64,000 nucleotides of DNA from Bacteroidota bacterium (GTDB lineage Bacteria > Bacteroidota > Rhodothermia > Rhodothermales > UBA10348), in assembly GCA_029262775.1 (NCBI GenBank), contig JAJCYR010000056.1, forward strand, positions 310,001 through 374,000. Reading direction: 5' to 3'. The notes under the pieces were generated by a model. The model did no database searches and was not told the DNA's origin. It saw only the letters and a program-made list of their open reading frames with translations. The position numbers were made by a program, and so were the translations under genes. Of the stretch, positions 36,646 through 46,374 are shown in pieces. How positions within the stretch are numbered: position 1 is the first letter of the stretch; every line of letters begins with the position of its first letter.

Positions 36646-38283
36646 ATGCGTTTCAACGAAAGGTGTAAATATATACTACTACCAGAAAAATATGGTGTAT
36701 TTATTAACACCTGTCCTTTGAGCACCTGCCGTTGGCTTTTTCTGGTTTTGTTCACCTGTACAACCGTAGCGCCGGGCCAGGCACAATCGACATCTGCCGA
36801 AGCACTGACCGATTCCCTCTGGTCCCTGGAACAACTGGATGACGAAACGCGCGAGGATGTGCCCCGTGCCGCGCCTGTGTCCACGCAACTCCGAACGCTA
36901 CGTGCCCGCTATTCCATGTTGGCCGAACCTGGCCCTGGCCAGGCCCGTTCGCATCTCGATCTGGCGTGGGAGCCTGCGCCATGGATCAGCATGAAAGCCA
37001 GCGCAGTGAGACAACGGGGCGAAGCGCTCCGATTCCGCCCGCGCGAGCAGTGGCTGGGAGGGGAACACACGATGGCCTACGCGGAGCTCCGGCGACAGGG
37101 AGCGCGTCTCGTACTTGGCGATTTCCGCATCAGGTCGGCCGCCTCGGTTTCCGATTTCACGTCCCGAAACCTGGTCGTTTCGCGGGCGCACCCGGAGCGC
37201 AGTGCGCTCGGCCATACCGGCATGCGCCCATACGCCGGTGCCGCGGAGGGACCGGCTCCAAGGGGCGTCGCGGCCCAGTTGCCACTCGGGCCCCACGCCA
37301 GCCTGCTGGCGTTCGCATCCAGAAGACGGGAAGACGGCGATGGCAGGCGCCGTTCCCGGCTGGTCGCCGCGCACGGACTCGGCGTTCGTACGGGCAGTAG
37401 TCACTACAGCGCGTCACTCTCCTGGACCCGATTCCGTCTCGGTCAACCCCACATATCATGGCTCGAAGCCGGGCTCTCCGTGCATTCTCCGGGTGTGCCG
37501 GTACGGGCCGGCGTGGCCGTTGCCGTGCGCGGCGCCAAGCGAGCTCATGTGCGCATGGCCGAGGTCACGTGGTCACTCCCCGCGACATCGGTTACCGCCT
37601 GGCGGCACGACCTTCCTTCCTGGAACATATCGCCGTGGGGATCCGGCAGCCGGGTCGATGACCGCGACCGGAGTAGTCTGGCCACAGGCCTGGCCATTCG
37701 AAGTCGCGTCGGCGGGCGTGCCTGGCTGGCCACGGGTGTTGCCAGACAGACGGTTACGAGGCTCGAGGCCGGAAGAGCGCCACTGCGCCAGTCGGAGGCG
37801 TACGCCCGCGTGGACTCCCCCCGGATTGTGGCAGAGTGGCGCGTGGTCATGGCCGATCAGGATGCGCTGGCGGCCGCTGCGCCCGCTGTTCGTATCCGCA
37901 CCGTCGAGAGCACGCGTCGACACAGGACAGCCATCACGCTGAAAGGGGGCAATTCCGCGCGTTGGAATTGGTCCCTGCGAGGCCTGGCCGCCTCTTCCCG
38001 CGGGCTGAGTGCGCAGCTTCGCCGCGCCGGAGAGCGGCGCAGGCTGGTGCTGACACGGGCCGTCACGTGGGGCCGCACCCCTGAGGCCTGGGCCGTCATC
38101 TACACGGACCGGATGCCCGGTCACATGGGCCTGTTACGCGCCAGTCGGCCTCGAACCGTGCAAATGGTCCGGTTTGAGAGTCGCGGCGGAGCCGGGCGGA
38201 GCTGGACGCTGGCCGCTCTGGTCGAGACCGACATGGAGACCGGCGAAGCCGAGTTCACATGGGCACTCGCCTGGAGCCAGTGA
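36646..38283 (+). CDS. Exported, Arg-rich barrel-like protein related to helix-hairpin-helix barrel family
   Basis: A 545-residue protein. GGAGA six bases before the ATG at 36646 supports the start. The N-terminus (about 47 residues) ends in a membrane-type run RWLFLVLFTCTTVAPGQAQ, fitting a long signal peptide. The rest is strand-rich: HTMAYAELRRQGARLVLGDF, HTGMRPYAGAAEGPAPRGVA and further amphipathic strands. The segment from LVLGDF to RGVAAQLPLG resembles the start of the large helix-hairpin-helix/outer-membrane proteins of Bacteroidota, but the helix-hairpin-helix DNA-binding-like repeats expected before it are missing. It may be a shortened or diverged member. High Arg and Ala content matches the preceding gene. 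Function unknown. Confidence 0.6.
   Translation: MRFNERCKYILLPEKYGVFINTCPLSTCRWLFLVLFTCTTVAPGQAQSTSAEALTDSLWSLEQLDDETREDVPRAAPVSTQLRTLRARYSMLAEPGPGQARSHLDLAWEPAPWISMKASAVRQRGEALRFRPREQWLGGEHTMAYAELRRQGARLVLGDFRIRSAASVSDFTSRNLVVSRAHPERSALGHTGMRPYAGAAEGPAPRGVAAQLPLGPHASLLAFASRRREDGDGRRRSRLVAAHGLGVRTGSSHYSASLSWTRFRLGQPHISWLEAGLSVHSPGVPVRAGVAVAVRGAKRAHVRMAEVTWSLPATSVTAWRHDLPSWNISPWGSGSRVDDRDRSSLATGLAIRSRVGGRAWLATGVARQTVTRLEAGRAPLRQSEAYARVDSPRIVAEWRVVMADQDALAAAAPAVRIRTVESTRRHRTAITLKGGNSARWNWSLRGLAASSRGLSAQLRRAGERRRLVLTRAVTWGRTPEAWAVIYTDRMPGHMGLLRASRPRTVQMVRFESRGGAGRSWTLAALVETDMETGEAEFTWALAWSQ
36694..36711. promoter_or_regulatory. Inverted repeat in an AT-rich patch at the start of the barrel gene
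   Basis: GGTGT and ACACC arms spaced by eight A/T bases, with another AGGTGT 33 bases upstream (36661-36666). The surrounding ~75 bases are strikingly AT-rich for this region. It lies inside the N-terminal codons of the gene starting at 36646, so it could be an operator for a later start, an mRNA hairpin, or chance. Confidence 0.25.
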
Positions 38284-38324
38284 TGTGGAAGCCAGTGACG
38301 TTTTAACGGTTGGGCTGCACTACA

Positions 38325-41225
38325 TTACGGCAGCTGATCGATAAGGGACACATCGCTTACCCATGTCCGGGCATCCAACAGATAGGACCACCGCCAGCGC
38401 AGATCCAGGTCGATGGTGTGCCCGAGGCGAAATTCCACACCGAATCCCAATCCAACAGAGGCCAGGTCGTCGCTGAAATCACGGGTATTGTGAAGCCGCT
38501 CCGTGAAACCGAACGCGTAGGCGGAGCGCAGGAAGAGGGGCACAATCTGAAAACCGTCATCGACGAAAACAACCGGCTGCCGCACTTCAGCGCCGAGCAT
38601 CAGAAAGTCACCGGACGGCACAAACGCGCGCTCCCAGCCCCGTGGCCGAAAACCGGTCAAATTGAATACACCCCCGACATTCTGGTGCAGAAACCCGGCA
38701 GACAGGCGGATTCCGGTATTGAACCGGGAGAGCACGCCCACGTACTGGTCGGCGCGGGCAATCCACCCGCGACGCTTTGAGAATTTTTCGGCCTCCAGAT
38801 CAAACTCGCCCACCCAACTGAGCCGCGTACCCGTTCGGGGAAGGCCACCGCGTGCCGTCTGGTGCAGTTTCCAGGTGTACCGGAATGATGGCGTAAACGC
38901 CCAGCGGCTGAACGAGTTGGTTATTTTGTTGAGGTCGTCGTCGAGAAACTGATCTTTTCGCCACGAGAGAGACAGCGTCGCGAAGAATGACGACCGCGTC
39001 ACATTGTCCCGGAGTATCCTCGGCAGGGTTACTCCCGCCCGGAATCGAGTCCGGTCGCGGATGCTGCGTCTGGCCTCCGTCGTCCCCGTTCCCGTCTGCA
39101 CCAGTGCCGTGACGGTTTCGGGCCTTCGCCCCCACTCCACGATCGGTATCAGATCCCATCCTCCGTAGAGCAGACCAATCTCTCCCCACGGACGTCCTTT
39201 CTGGATAATGCCCTCCCCCCACCAGGACACGGTCTGGAGCGGATCGGATCCCTGCACCCCTACACCGACACCCAGGCCGAGTCGGGCATCGTCATCTGCC
39301 GAGCGGCTCTCGTCCAGATACGCCGTTGGAAACACCATGCGGGGCAGCAGACGGGGCCACGGGCTGTACGCCCGGTCTACCGATGTACCGCCCGTACCCG
39401 TACCCGTACTCTCCGGCATGACTGGTCCTGACCTCGCCTCGCTGCCGGGTCGCTCTCGCGGCGCGTCCCAGTCCAGAAGCCATGTGTGGTTAGCCATGTC
39501 CCGGTTTTCTTCGGCGTCGGCCGTCAGCGCGAGGGGCTCGACGACGAGGTCAAACCGCTGGTCGCGGTAAATAATGTATGCAATCCGCTCGGCACCGGGC
39601 GAGACGTCCGGCTCCATGGCGGCATACGGGTCATCGGTTATCCGGTAGAGCTTCTCCGTGCCAACATCCAGGACCCAAGCCTGCATGATACCACCCACAT
39701 CGGCCGTAAAGGCCAAATGCGTCCCCGTGGCGTTCCAGGAAGCATCGTACACGCTCGCATCCTGAAAACCAATCCAGGGTTGGACCGTCTCCGACGGTGT
39801 GCGCAGAAAAAGCGCCTGGTGTCCGCGGACATTGGCCACAAATGCCACCGAGTCGGATACCGGGCTCGCGGCAATGGACGCGATGCGCATTTCCGGATAG
39901 GACACCACCACCTCGTCGTCCCCATCCCGCAACTCCATGATGTCAGACCAGGGGCCGCGCTGCCGGACATACCAGATGCGACCGTCCTGGAGCATGACCG
40001 GATTGAGCATGTGCGTATCGGGTGCCAATTCTTCCGCCCGCCGCGCTCCCTGCCGCAGGACGTAGCCCCGCGCGTATGACGTGATGGGAGAGACAGGGTG
40101 GGGATCGTACCGGGAGAAAACCAGATCTCCCGACGGAGTGCGCGCATAACGTATGTCTTCGGTCATCCCCTGAATGGACCAGGTCGATGCATCGGTAGAC
40201 GGCCACGCATACGTCCGGAAACCCGATGGCAGGTTGTAGGCAAAGCTGAATGTGACCACGTGCGTGTCGTCGAGCCACTTGGGCGTGTGCTGCACGAGAC
40301 CGTTCCGTCCCGCATGCCAGTACCGGTTGGAGAGCGCCGGATCGGCGTGTCCGTAGGTGCTGTCATACCACACCTGCATGTCGCGCCTGATTTCGCGAGG
40401 CCACTCGCCGGTTGCCAATGCCAGCACACCACCAAAACCGAGTATGGGAATGCGGTGCTGCCAGCGGGCCACGCTCCGGACGGTCTCCTGTCCCCACCGC
40501 TCCATCATGTACCGGGTGAACAGAGAGCCGCCCAAATAAAAACGGTTGAACGGGCGCGTATAGTCCGGTTCTTCGAGCATCTGGGAGAGTGACCAACCTG
40601 TTCCCCGGTCCATCCCCGCGCGCTGCTGCATATTGAAAAACGGGTGGTTCAACCTGCCGGCGCCGGGCGTGAGGGCGCTTTCGCGGTAGACGGCCAACCC
40701 TTCTGCCCATCCGGATGGAATCGCCATATTCAGCGAACGCGCGAAATCAGGAGAAAATGGCCATATGATGCGATTCAGACCGGTTTTCCAGCGGGCGTCG
40801 GCCTGAACGGCATGGACAAGTTCGTGCGCCGTCACAACGTGCGTCCAGCTTTCATGGCGAAGGGAAAGCCCTCGGCCCATAATGGCGGCCGCTTCTATTT
40901 CCGATTTGAACGGCTGCGTTGAGACGTAACCGTTGGCACGGTCATTGAAATTGTTCAGGACGATACTCAGGCGCGGTGGCGAGCCGTCGCCGATGAGCGC
41001 ATCGGTTGCCGTAAAGGTAGTCTGCAGTGTGTGGAGCAGCTCCTGCGCCTGCGCCCGGTTTCCTTCCTGGTAAATGATTTCCCACGGACCGGCATCGAGC
41101 ACGCGATAGGTCACGCCGACGGGGCGCTGCAGAATGTCGTAGAGCCTGATGACCTGCGCTTCGAGTCGGGAGGTTTGGCTTCCAAGAAGAACACACAGGA
41201 AGAGCAGTGCGTGGAAGCGTCTCAT
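38325..41225 (-). CDS. Large exported protein: HELVH metallopeptidase domain, TolB-type propeller, C-terminal barrel
   Basis: A 966-residue protein. The signal peptide (MRRFHALLFLCVLLGS, to SRLEAQ) is followed by a peptidase-like domain with HELVH (His134, Glu135, His138) and, about 37 residues later, GWAEGLAVYRE (Glu175), which fits a gluzincin zinc site. A propeller with WD40/TolB-like blades follows (about 330-590: SGDLVFSRYDPH, GRIWYVRQRG, AMEPDVSPGAERIAYI). From about 660 to the end there is strand-rich sequence with aromatic ends (LRWRWSYLLDARTW) that looks like an outer-membrane barrel of the surface-antigen type. ATG 41225 is preferred to GTG 41246. The combination suggests a surface-anchored protease; the substrate is unknown. 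Confidence 0.72.
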   Translation of the reverse strand: MRRFHALLFLCVLLGSQTSRLEAQVIRLYDILQRPVGVTYRVLDAGPWEIIYQEGNRAQAQELLHTLQTTFTATDALIGDGSPPRLSIVLNNFNDRANGYVSTQPFKSEIEAAAIMGRGLSLRHESWTHVVTAHELVHAVQADARWKTGLNRIIWPFSPDFARSLNMAIPSGWAEGLAVYRESALTPGAGRLNHPFFNMQQRAGMDRGTGWSLSQMLEEPDYTRPFNRFYLGGSLFTRYMMERWGQETVRSVARWQHRIPILGFGGVLALATGEWPREIRRDMQVWYDSTYGHADPALSNRYWHAGRNGLVQHTPKWLDDTHVVTFSFAYNLPSGFRTYAWPSTDASTWSIQGMTEDIRYARTPSGDLVFSRYDPHPVSPITSYARGYVLRQGARRAEELAPDTHMLNPVMLQDGRIWYVRQRGPWSDIMELRDGDDEVVVSYPEMRIASIAASPVSDSVAFVANVRGHQALFLRTPSETVQPWIGFQDASVYDASWNATGTHLAFTADVGGIMQAWVLDVGTEKLYRITDDPYAAMEPDVSPGAERIAYIIYRDQRFDLVVEPLALTADAEENRDMANHTWLLDWDAPRERPGSEARSGPVMPESTGTGTGGTSVDRAYSPWPRLLPRMVFPTAYLDESRSADDDARLGLGVGVGVQGSDPLQTVSWWGEGIIQKGRPWGEIGLLYGGWDLIPIVEWGRRPETVTALVQTGTGTTEARRSIRDRTRFRAGVTLPRILRDNVTRSSFFATLSLSWRKDQFLDDDLNKITNSFSRWAFTPSFRYTWKLHQTARGGLPRTGTRLSWVGEFDLEAEKFSKRRGWIARADQYVGVLSRFNTGIRLSAGFLHQNVGGVFNLTGFRPRGWERAFVPSGDFLMLGAEVRQPVVFVDDGFQIVPLFLRSAYAFGFTERLHNTRDFSDDLASVGLGFGVEFRLGHTIDLDLRWRWSYLLDARTWVSDVSLIDQLP

Positions 41226-41277
41226 GCGGCGTTGGGGCTGGGGCACGGGTTGGCGGGATCAGCGCAATATACAGAGT

Positions 41278-41307
41278 GGCCCCGATTGCCTGTCGGCAAT
41301 CGGGGCC
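41278..41307 (-). terminator. Strong hairpin behind tRNA-Ser
   Basis: A perfect 13-base stem (GGCCCCGATTGCC and complement) with a 4-base loop, starting 5 bases past the tRNA-Ser 3' end on the minus strand. The following sequence is only mildly T-rich (ACTCTGTATATT), so it is a probable but not textbook terminator. Being palindromic it could also act on plus-strand transcripts. Confidence 0.6.
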
Positions 41308-41312
41308 ATGTG

Positions 41313-41399
41313 CGGAGGGAGAGGGATTCGAACCCTCGGTACCCCAAGGGGCACAACGGTTTTCGAGACCGCCCCGTTCGACCACTCCGGCATCCCTCC
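41313..41399 (-). tRNA. tRNA-Ser (anticodon CGA)
   Basis: An 87-base class II tRNA. Acceptor GGAGGGA pairs fully with TCCCTCC, the D arm is TGCCGGAGTGGTCGAACGGG, the anticodon arm GCGGT-CTCGAAA-ACCGT gives CGA (reads UCG), the long variable arm is TGTGCCCCTTGGGGTACC, and the T arm GAGGG-TTCGAAT-CCCTC follows. Discriminator G as expected for Ser. CCA is not fully encoded. Confidence 0.96.
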
Positions 41400-41472
41400 A
41401 AGGGTGGAAGCTACTGCCCCGGCGCGTTCCGGGCAAATACCAAAGCGTCAAGTGACCTTGAATATTCCAGGA

Positions 41473-44292
41473 TCAGCACCCAATCACAGATTCAGCCGCA
41501 TCGAGGGCCTTCTGCAGGTTTTCCGGCTGCTTGCCTCCGGCCGTCGCGAGGGTGGGACGACCGCCCCCTCCTCCGCCCACGAGTCCCGATAGCGCACCTA
41601 CAATCCTGCCAGCCGACAGGCCCTGCGTAACGAGGTCATCGGCTACGGCCGCACACAGGTAGACTTTACCCTCGTCATCGTCACGACTTCCAAGGACCAG
41701 CACGTAGCCCTCGCCGGCCTTGTCCCTGAGAGCTTCCGTGGCCGTGCGGAGCGCATTCATGTCCGCTCCATCGAGCATCCCCGTTACCAGACGGATACCG
41801 CCGGCCACGGTGCGGGCTGACTGCAACAGCTCCATGGAGGCCGTGGCAAGTGCCCGCTCGCGCACCTCCTGAAGTTCCTTCTCGAGCTCGCGCCATCCGG
41901 CCTGTAGCCGCTTCACTTCCTCGTCGACCGGGTGCTGCAACGATTTGAACAGCTGGCGTGTACGCTCGAGTTCGTCGAGCTGCGCCTGCACCCATTGATA
42001 GGCGTCCATCCCGGCCACCGCTTCCACGCGCCGGATTCCCGCCGCGACGCTACCCTCGGATGTGATACGAAACAAGCCGATTTCGCCGGTTGTGGCCACA
42101 TGTGTGCCTCCGCAGAGTTCCATGGACCAGTCCGGATCGAACGTAATAATACGTACACGCTCGCCGTACTTCTCCCCAAAGAGGGCCGTCGCGCCGCGTT
42201 CCATGGCCTCTTTCATGGGTACACTGCGCTCTTCTGCGAGGGCGATGTTGCCCTGGATCGCTTCATTCACGCGCGTTTCGACCGTACGTAGATCTGCATC
42301 CGAGACCCGCTCGAAGTGCGAAAAGTCAAAGCGGAGGTGACCGGGTGCAACGAGCGAGCCCTTCTGTTCGACGTGACTTCCCAGCACCTCGCGAAGGGCT
42401 GCGTGCAGCAGATGCGTAGCCGAGTGGTGTTTGGCCGTGCGGTGCCTCCGCTCCGCGTCTACGCGCGCCGTAACACGTCCTGTCAGATTGGCGGGTAGCG
42501 CACTGACCATGTGCACAATCTGTCCTCCAATCCGCTGCGTATCGAGCACCTCGATCTCCTGGTCATCAATGACGAGCGTACCTGTGTCTCCCACCTGTCC
42601 CCCGCTTTCGGCATAGAAAGGTGTACGCTCAAGCAGTAGCCGATGCGACATATCGCCCCCTTCTGCACTCGTGACCGACTGCACGGCCCGGATGGTGACG
42701 TCATCTTCGACAAGGGTATCGTATCCTGTGAAGACGGATGTGGGCCCCTCGCTGAGGCGCGTCCATCCATCGTCGCCACCGAGATCCACCTTGAAGGACG
42801 AGGCGGCGCGCGCGCGCGACTTCTGCGCATCCATGCAGGCCGTGTAACCGTCCATGTCCACTCCAAGCCCCGCCTCCCGCGCCATGAGGGCCGTCAGGTC
42901 AATCGGAAACCCGAAGGTGTCGTGCAGCAGGAAGGCAAACGGGCCGGGAACGAGCCCCGTCGATGCGGTTTCCTCGAAAAGCGCCAGTCGTTCTCTTTCG
43001 GAGGAGATAGTTGGCATGGACTTTTCCAGCAGGTCCTTCACGGTGCGGTCTTCCGGCACCGGATGTCCTTTGGACACCGCCTCGACATGCGGCAGAAGCC
43101 TCTCAAACAATTGGATACCGGTACCCAGCGTCTCGAGGAAGCCCCGCTCTTCTGACTGAACCACGCGAACAATGTAATCCTGCTTTTCCACGAGTTCCGG
43201 AAACTGCCCCCCCATCAGCTCCACAACGGTCACGACCACTTCCGAGAGTACGGGTTCGCGGAAGCCGAGCGTCTGGTAGCCGTAGCGGACAGCCCGGCGC
43301 AGAATACGGCGAATAACGTAGGCCCGTCCAGCGTTTCCCGGAATGACACCATCGGCGATGGCGAAGGATATGGTACGTGCATGGTCGGCCATGACGCGAA
43401 GGGCAGTCCTGATGCGCTCCCCTTCAGGCTGCGGAAATCGGAGCGCATCGTCGTAGCGGTCCAGTCCCTCGATGTCTGCCCGGGAGGCAATACTGTCCAG
43501 GATGGGCAGAAACAGGTCCGTGTCGTAATTGCTCCTCCTGCCCTGGAGAACGGCCACAATCCGCTCAAACCCCATTCCTGTATCTACATGTTTGGCCGCC
43601 AGTGGGGTGAGCGAGCCGTCTGTTTGGGCATTGTACTGGATGAAAACGAGGTTCCAGATCTCAATCACCTGCGGATGGTCGGCGTTGACCAGCGTCATTC
43701 CGGGCGTAGTGAGGCGCTCACTGTCCGGGCGCATATCCACATGGATTTCCGAACACGGTCCACAGGGGCCCGTGTCACCCATCATCCAGAAATTGTCCTT
43801 TGATCCGCAGTACAGGATGTGATCGTGGGCAATGGTCGTTTCTTCTCTCCAGCAGGCCGCCGCTTCGTGGTCGGCCTCCAACCCGAGCGCTTCATCACCC
43901 TCATGCACCGACACATACAACCGGTCCCCGTCAAGTCCCCACGTATTGACGAGCAATTCCCACGCCCAACGGATGGCTTCGCGCTTGAAATAGTCTCCGA
44001 AGCTCCAGTTTCCGAGCATCTCGAAAAAGGTGTGGTGATAGGTGTCATACCCCACTTCTTCGAGGTCATTGTGTTTTCCGGACACGCGCAGGCACTTCTG
44101 CGTGTCGACAGCCCGCCGGTACGAGCGTTCGCCCTCGGCAAGAAACACGTCCTTGAACTGGTTCATGCCCGCATTCGTGAACATGAGTGTTGGATCGCTG
44201 CCCGGTACGAGGGAGTCGGACGGGACAATGGTGTGCCCCCTGTTCTCGAAAAAGGTCAGGAATTCGGATCGGATTTCGGGAGCGGTCTTCAC
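41473..44292 (-). CDS. alaS: Alanine--tRNA ligase
   Basis: Class II synthetase of 939 residues. The catalytic domain starts with EIRSEFLTFFENRGH and includes PTLMFTNAGMNQFKD, YHHTFFEMLGNWSFGDYFK and GDTGPCGPCSEIH. The editing domain has HSATHLLHAAL (two His) and CGGTHV, which together bind zinc. A C-terminal oligomerisation part ends in GGGGGGRPTLATAGGK, the DHHA1-type motif. The start codon is GTG at 44292, whose GTGA overlaps the stop of the DUF255 gene by 4 bases, so translation is coupled. Family assignment is certain. Confidence 0.97.
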   Translation of the reverse strand: MKTAPEIRSEFLTFFENRGHTIVPSDSLVPGSDPTLMFTNAGMNQFKDVFLAEGERSYRRAVDTQKCLRVSGKHNDLEEVGYDTYHHTFFEMLGNWSFGDYFKREAIRWAWELLVNTWGLDGDRLYVSVHEGDEALGLEADHEAAACWREETTIAHDHILYCGSKDNFWMMGDTGPCGPCSEIHVDMRPDSERLTTPGMTLVNADHPQVIEIWNLVFIQYNAQTDGSLTPLAAKHVDTGMGFERIVAVLQGRRSNYDTDLFLPILDSIASRADIEGLDRYDDALRFPQPEGERIRTALRVMADHARTISFAIADGVIPGNAGRAYVIRRILRRAVRYGYQTLGFREPVLSEVVVTVVELMGGQFPELVEKQDYIVRVVQSEERGFLETLGTGIQLFERLLPHVEAVSKGHPVPEDRTVKDLLEKSMPTISSERERLALFEETASTGLVPGPFAFLLHDTFGFPIDLTALMAREAGLGVDMDGYTACMDAQKSRARAASSFKVDLGGDDGWTRLSEGPTSVFTGYDTLVEDDVTIRAVQSVTSAEGGDMSHRLLLERTPFYAESGGQVGDTGTLVIDDQEIEVLDTQRIGGQIVHMVSALPANLTGRVTARVDAERRHRTAKHHSATHLLHAALREVLGSHVEQKGSLVAPGHLRFDFSHFERVSDADLRTVETRVNEAIQGNIALAEERSVPMKEAMERGATALFGEKYGERVRIITFDPDWSMELCGGTHVATTGEIGLFRITSEGSVAAGIRRVEAVAGMDAYQWVQAQLDELERTRQLFKSLQHPVDEEVKRLQAGWRELEKELQEVRERALATASMELLQSARTVAGGIRLVTGMLDGADMNALRTATEALRDKAGEGYVLVLGSRDDDEGKVYLCAAVADDLVTQGLSAGRIVGALSGLVGGGGGGRPTLATAGGKQPENLQKALDAAESVIGC

Positions 44293-46316
44293 GTACGATC
44301 GGATTGGATGGAAGGGTCGGAATATACGGAGAGCATCCAGTTTTTCAGCGCGTCCACATGCTGGATGGGGGCGTGACAGACCGTTCCTGTACAGATCTGT
44401 ACATGGGCAGAGGAAGGAACAGATTCGGGTACGTATGGAGCACGACCACCCATCGAGCCCGTGATCAGAAACAGATTCGGTGCGAAAAGGCGTTTTGCGG
44501 CCGTTGAAAGGACGTCTCCGTCGGCTGCCTGTACGGTCATTTCACCGCGGGGAGCCAGGTTTTCGAGCAGAACGGCACCGGTTCCGGTACATGCAAGCGG
44601 ATACGCCTCGGCCGCCGATACCATCAGCGAACGCAGCCCCTGTGCCACCTCCTGCCAGCCGTCATCCCGGTACATCCGGTCCAGGATCTCCATGCACCGT
44701 AACAGTACAGACGCCCCGGACGCATACGCTTCGTCATGGTAACGCGTCATGCGAAGGGGTACATCCGTTTCCGCAGACACATACCAATCGCCCGTTATCG
44801 GGTCATGCAGCTGCTCGCGCGCTTCATACAGCAGTCTGCGAGCCCGATCCAGATCATCCGCCTGACCGGAAATTTCTGACAGGTGGATGTAGCCCTCAGC
44901 CAGAAACGCATAGTCATCGAGCTGACCGGCAAAACGGGTGGATCCATCAAATGACGAGCGCTTGAGTGTACCCGATTCCATGAAGGTGGCCCACGCCGCC
45001 TTCCCGAGACGAATGGCGGCATCGAACGCTTTGCTGCTACCGGTATACCGGGCGGCAGCTGCCAGAGCCGAGAGCGTCAGCCCGTTCCAATCGGCCAGCC
45101 GTTTGGTGTCGCACAGCGGTGGCACCCGCTGGCGGCGCGCCGTTTGCAACTGGGCCAATTCATCCACGACGCCGGAAATAAGCGATGGATCTTTGGCGCA
45201 CAACACGTTACGCCCGGACTGGCGGTGTGTGGCCTCATCCAGGAAGTTGCCCTCCCGGTCCACGTCAAAGGCCGCGTGCAGGCGCTCGCGCCCACTTTCA
45301 CCCAGCACACGACCCAGTTCTTCCCACGTCCACGTATAATACCGCCCCTCTTCCCCCTCACTGTCCGCGTCCCAGGCGGCATGGTACAGGTAATCCTCCG
45401 CGCGAAAATCCCGTTCCAACGCATCAACCAGTTCGTTCGCCGTCTCGCCGAAAAGCGGGTTGCCCGTGGCAGCGAACGCCTCCGCGTAGGTCCGCAGTGC
45501 CCACGCCTGGTCATAGAGCATTTTCTCGAAGTGTGGCAAGCGCCAACGCCTGTCTGTGCTGTAGCGGTGAAATCCGCCGCCGACATGGTCCCATATGCCG
45601 CCCGCTCTCATGGCTGCCAGCGAGGTAGCAGCTATGGCCTGGCCGTTTTGATCGGTTCGGAGCAAAAATACCAGATGGTGCCAGGACGGAAATTTCGGGG
45701 CGGTCCCAAAGCCTCCATGCTTCTCGTCAAACGCCTCGGGAAGCGCCTCGTGCATACCTCTGACCGCGCTTGCAGAGCGGTCTGCACCCAGCGTGTCGGC
45801 ACTCCCACTCGTCAGGCGCGTCCCCTCGAGCGCCCGATGAAGCTGGTCCGTGGCCTCCTCCACGTGCGACCGGCGCTCCTTCCACACGTGGGCCACGCGT
45901 TGCAACAGTTCTATCAGCCCCGCCTGTCGAGGCGTAGAATCGCGTGGAAGGTAGGTTGCCACGTAGAACGGCCTCCCGTCGGGAAGAGCAATCACGGTCA
46001 ATGGCCAGCCGCCCTGTCTTCCACTCGCCTGACAGGCCGTCATGTAGAACTGGTCCACATCGGGACGTTCTTCCCGGTCAATCTTGACGGGTACGAAGTA
46101 CGTGTTCAGGAGCTCCGCCACGCGTTCGTCTTCGAACGACTCATGCGCCATGACATGGCACCAGTGACAGGTGGCATAGCCGACCGACAGAAACAGTGGA
46201 CGGTCCGTCCGGCGCGCAAGCTCATGCGTGTCTCTCGCCCACTGTTGCCAGGCGACGGGTTGATTCGCATGTTGGTGCAGGTACGGGCTTCCGGACCCGG
46301 CGAGCGTGTTCTTCAT
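44289..46316 (-). CDS. DUF255 thioredoxin-domain protein (YyaL/SPATA20 family)
   Basis: A 675-residue cytosolic protein. The N-terminal thioredoxin-like domain begins MKNTLAGSGSPYLHQHANQPV with SVGYATCHWCHVMAHESFED (redox CHWC near 50) and VKIDREERPDVDQFYM. A six-hairpin, glycosidase-like helical domain follows (GGFGTAPKFPSWHHL, GIWDHVGGGFHRYSTD, HFEKMLYDQAW). Members are found from bacteria to humans and have no established biochemical role; activity on N-acylglucosamine derivatives has been considered because of the fold. ATG 46316 is preferred because the open frame upstream runs into the M14 gene end. It ends in a GTGA overlap with alaS. Confidence 0.9.
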   Translation of the reverse strand: MKNTLAGSGSPYLHQHANQPVAWQQWARDTHELARRTDRPLFLSVGYATCHWCHVMAHESFEDERVAELLNTYFVPVKIDREERPDVDQFYMTACQASGRQGGWPLTVIALPDGRPFYVATYLPRDSTPRQAGLIELLQRVAHVWKERRSHVEEATDQLHRALEGTRLTSGSADTLGADRSASAVRGMHEALPEAFDEKHGGFGTAPKFPSWHHLVFLLRTDQNGQAIAATSLAAMRAGGIWDHVGGGFHRYSTDRRWRLPHFEKMLYDQAWALRTYAEAFAATGNPLFGETANELVDALERDFRAEDYLYHAAWDADSEGEEGRYYTWTWEELGRVLGESGRERLHAAFDVDREGNFLDEATHRQSGRNVLCAKDPSLISGVVDELAQLQTARRQRVPPLCDTKRLADWNGLTLSALAAAARYTGSSKAFDAAIRLGKAAWATFMESGTLKRSSFDGSTRFAGQLDDYAFLAEGYIHLSEISGQADDLDRARRLLYEAREQLHDPITGDWYVSAETDVPLRMTRYHDEAYASGASVLLRCMEILDRMYRDDGWQEVAQGLRSLMVSAAEAYPLACTGTGAVLLENLAPRGEMTVQAADGDVLSTAAKRLFAPNLFLITGSMGGRAPYVPESVPSSAHVQICTGTVCHAPIQHVDALKNWMLSVYSDPSIQSDRT

Positions 46317-46374
46317 ACTGGCAGTGTCTGCCCCATCACATCCATGATTGCTGTCGTGCTGTACGGACAGCTCT

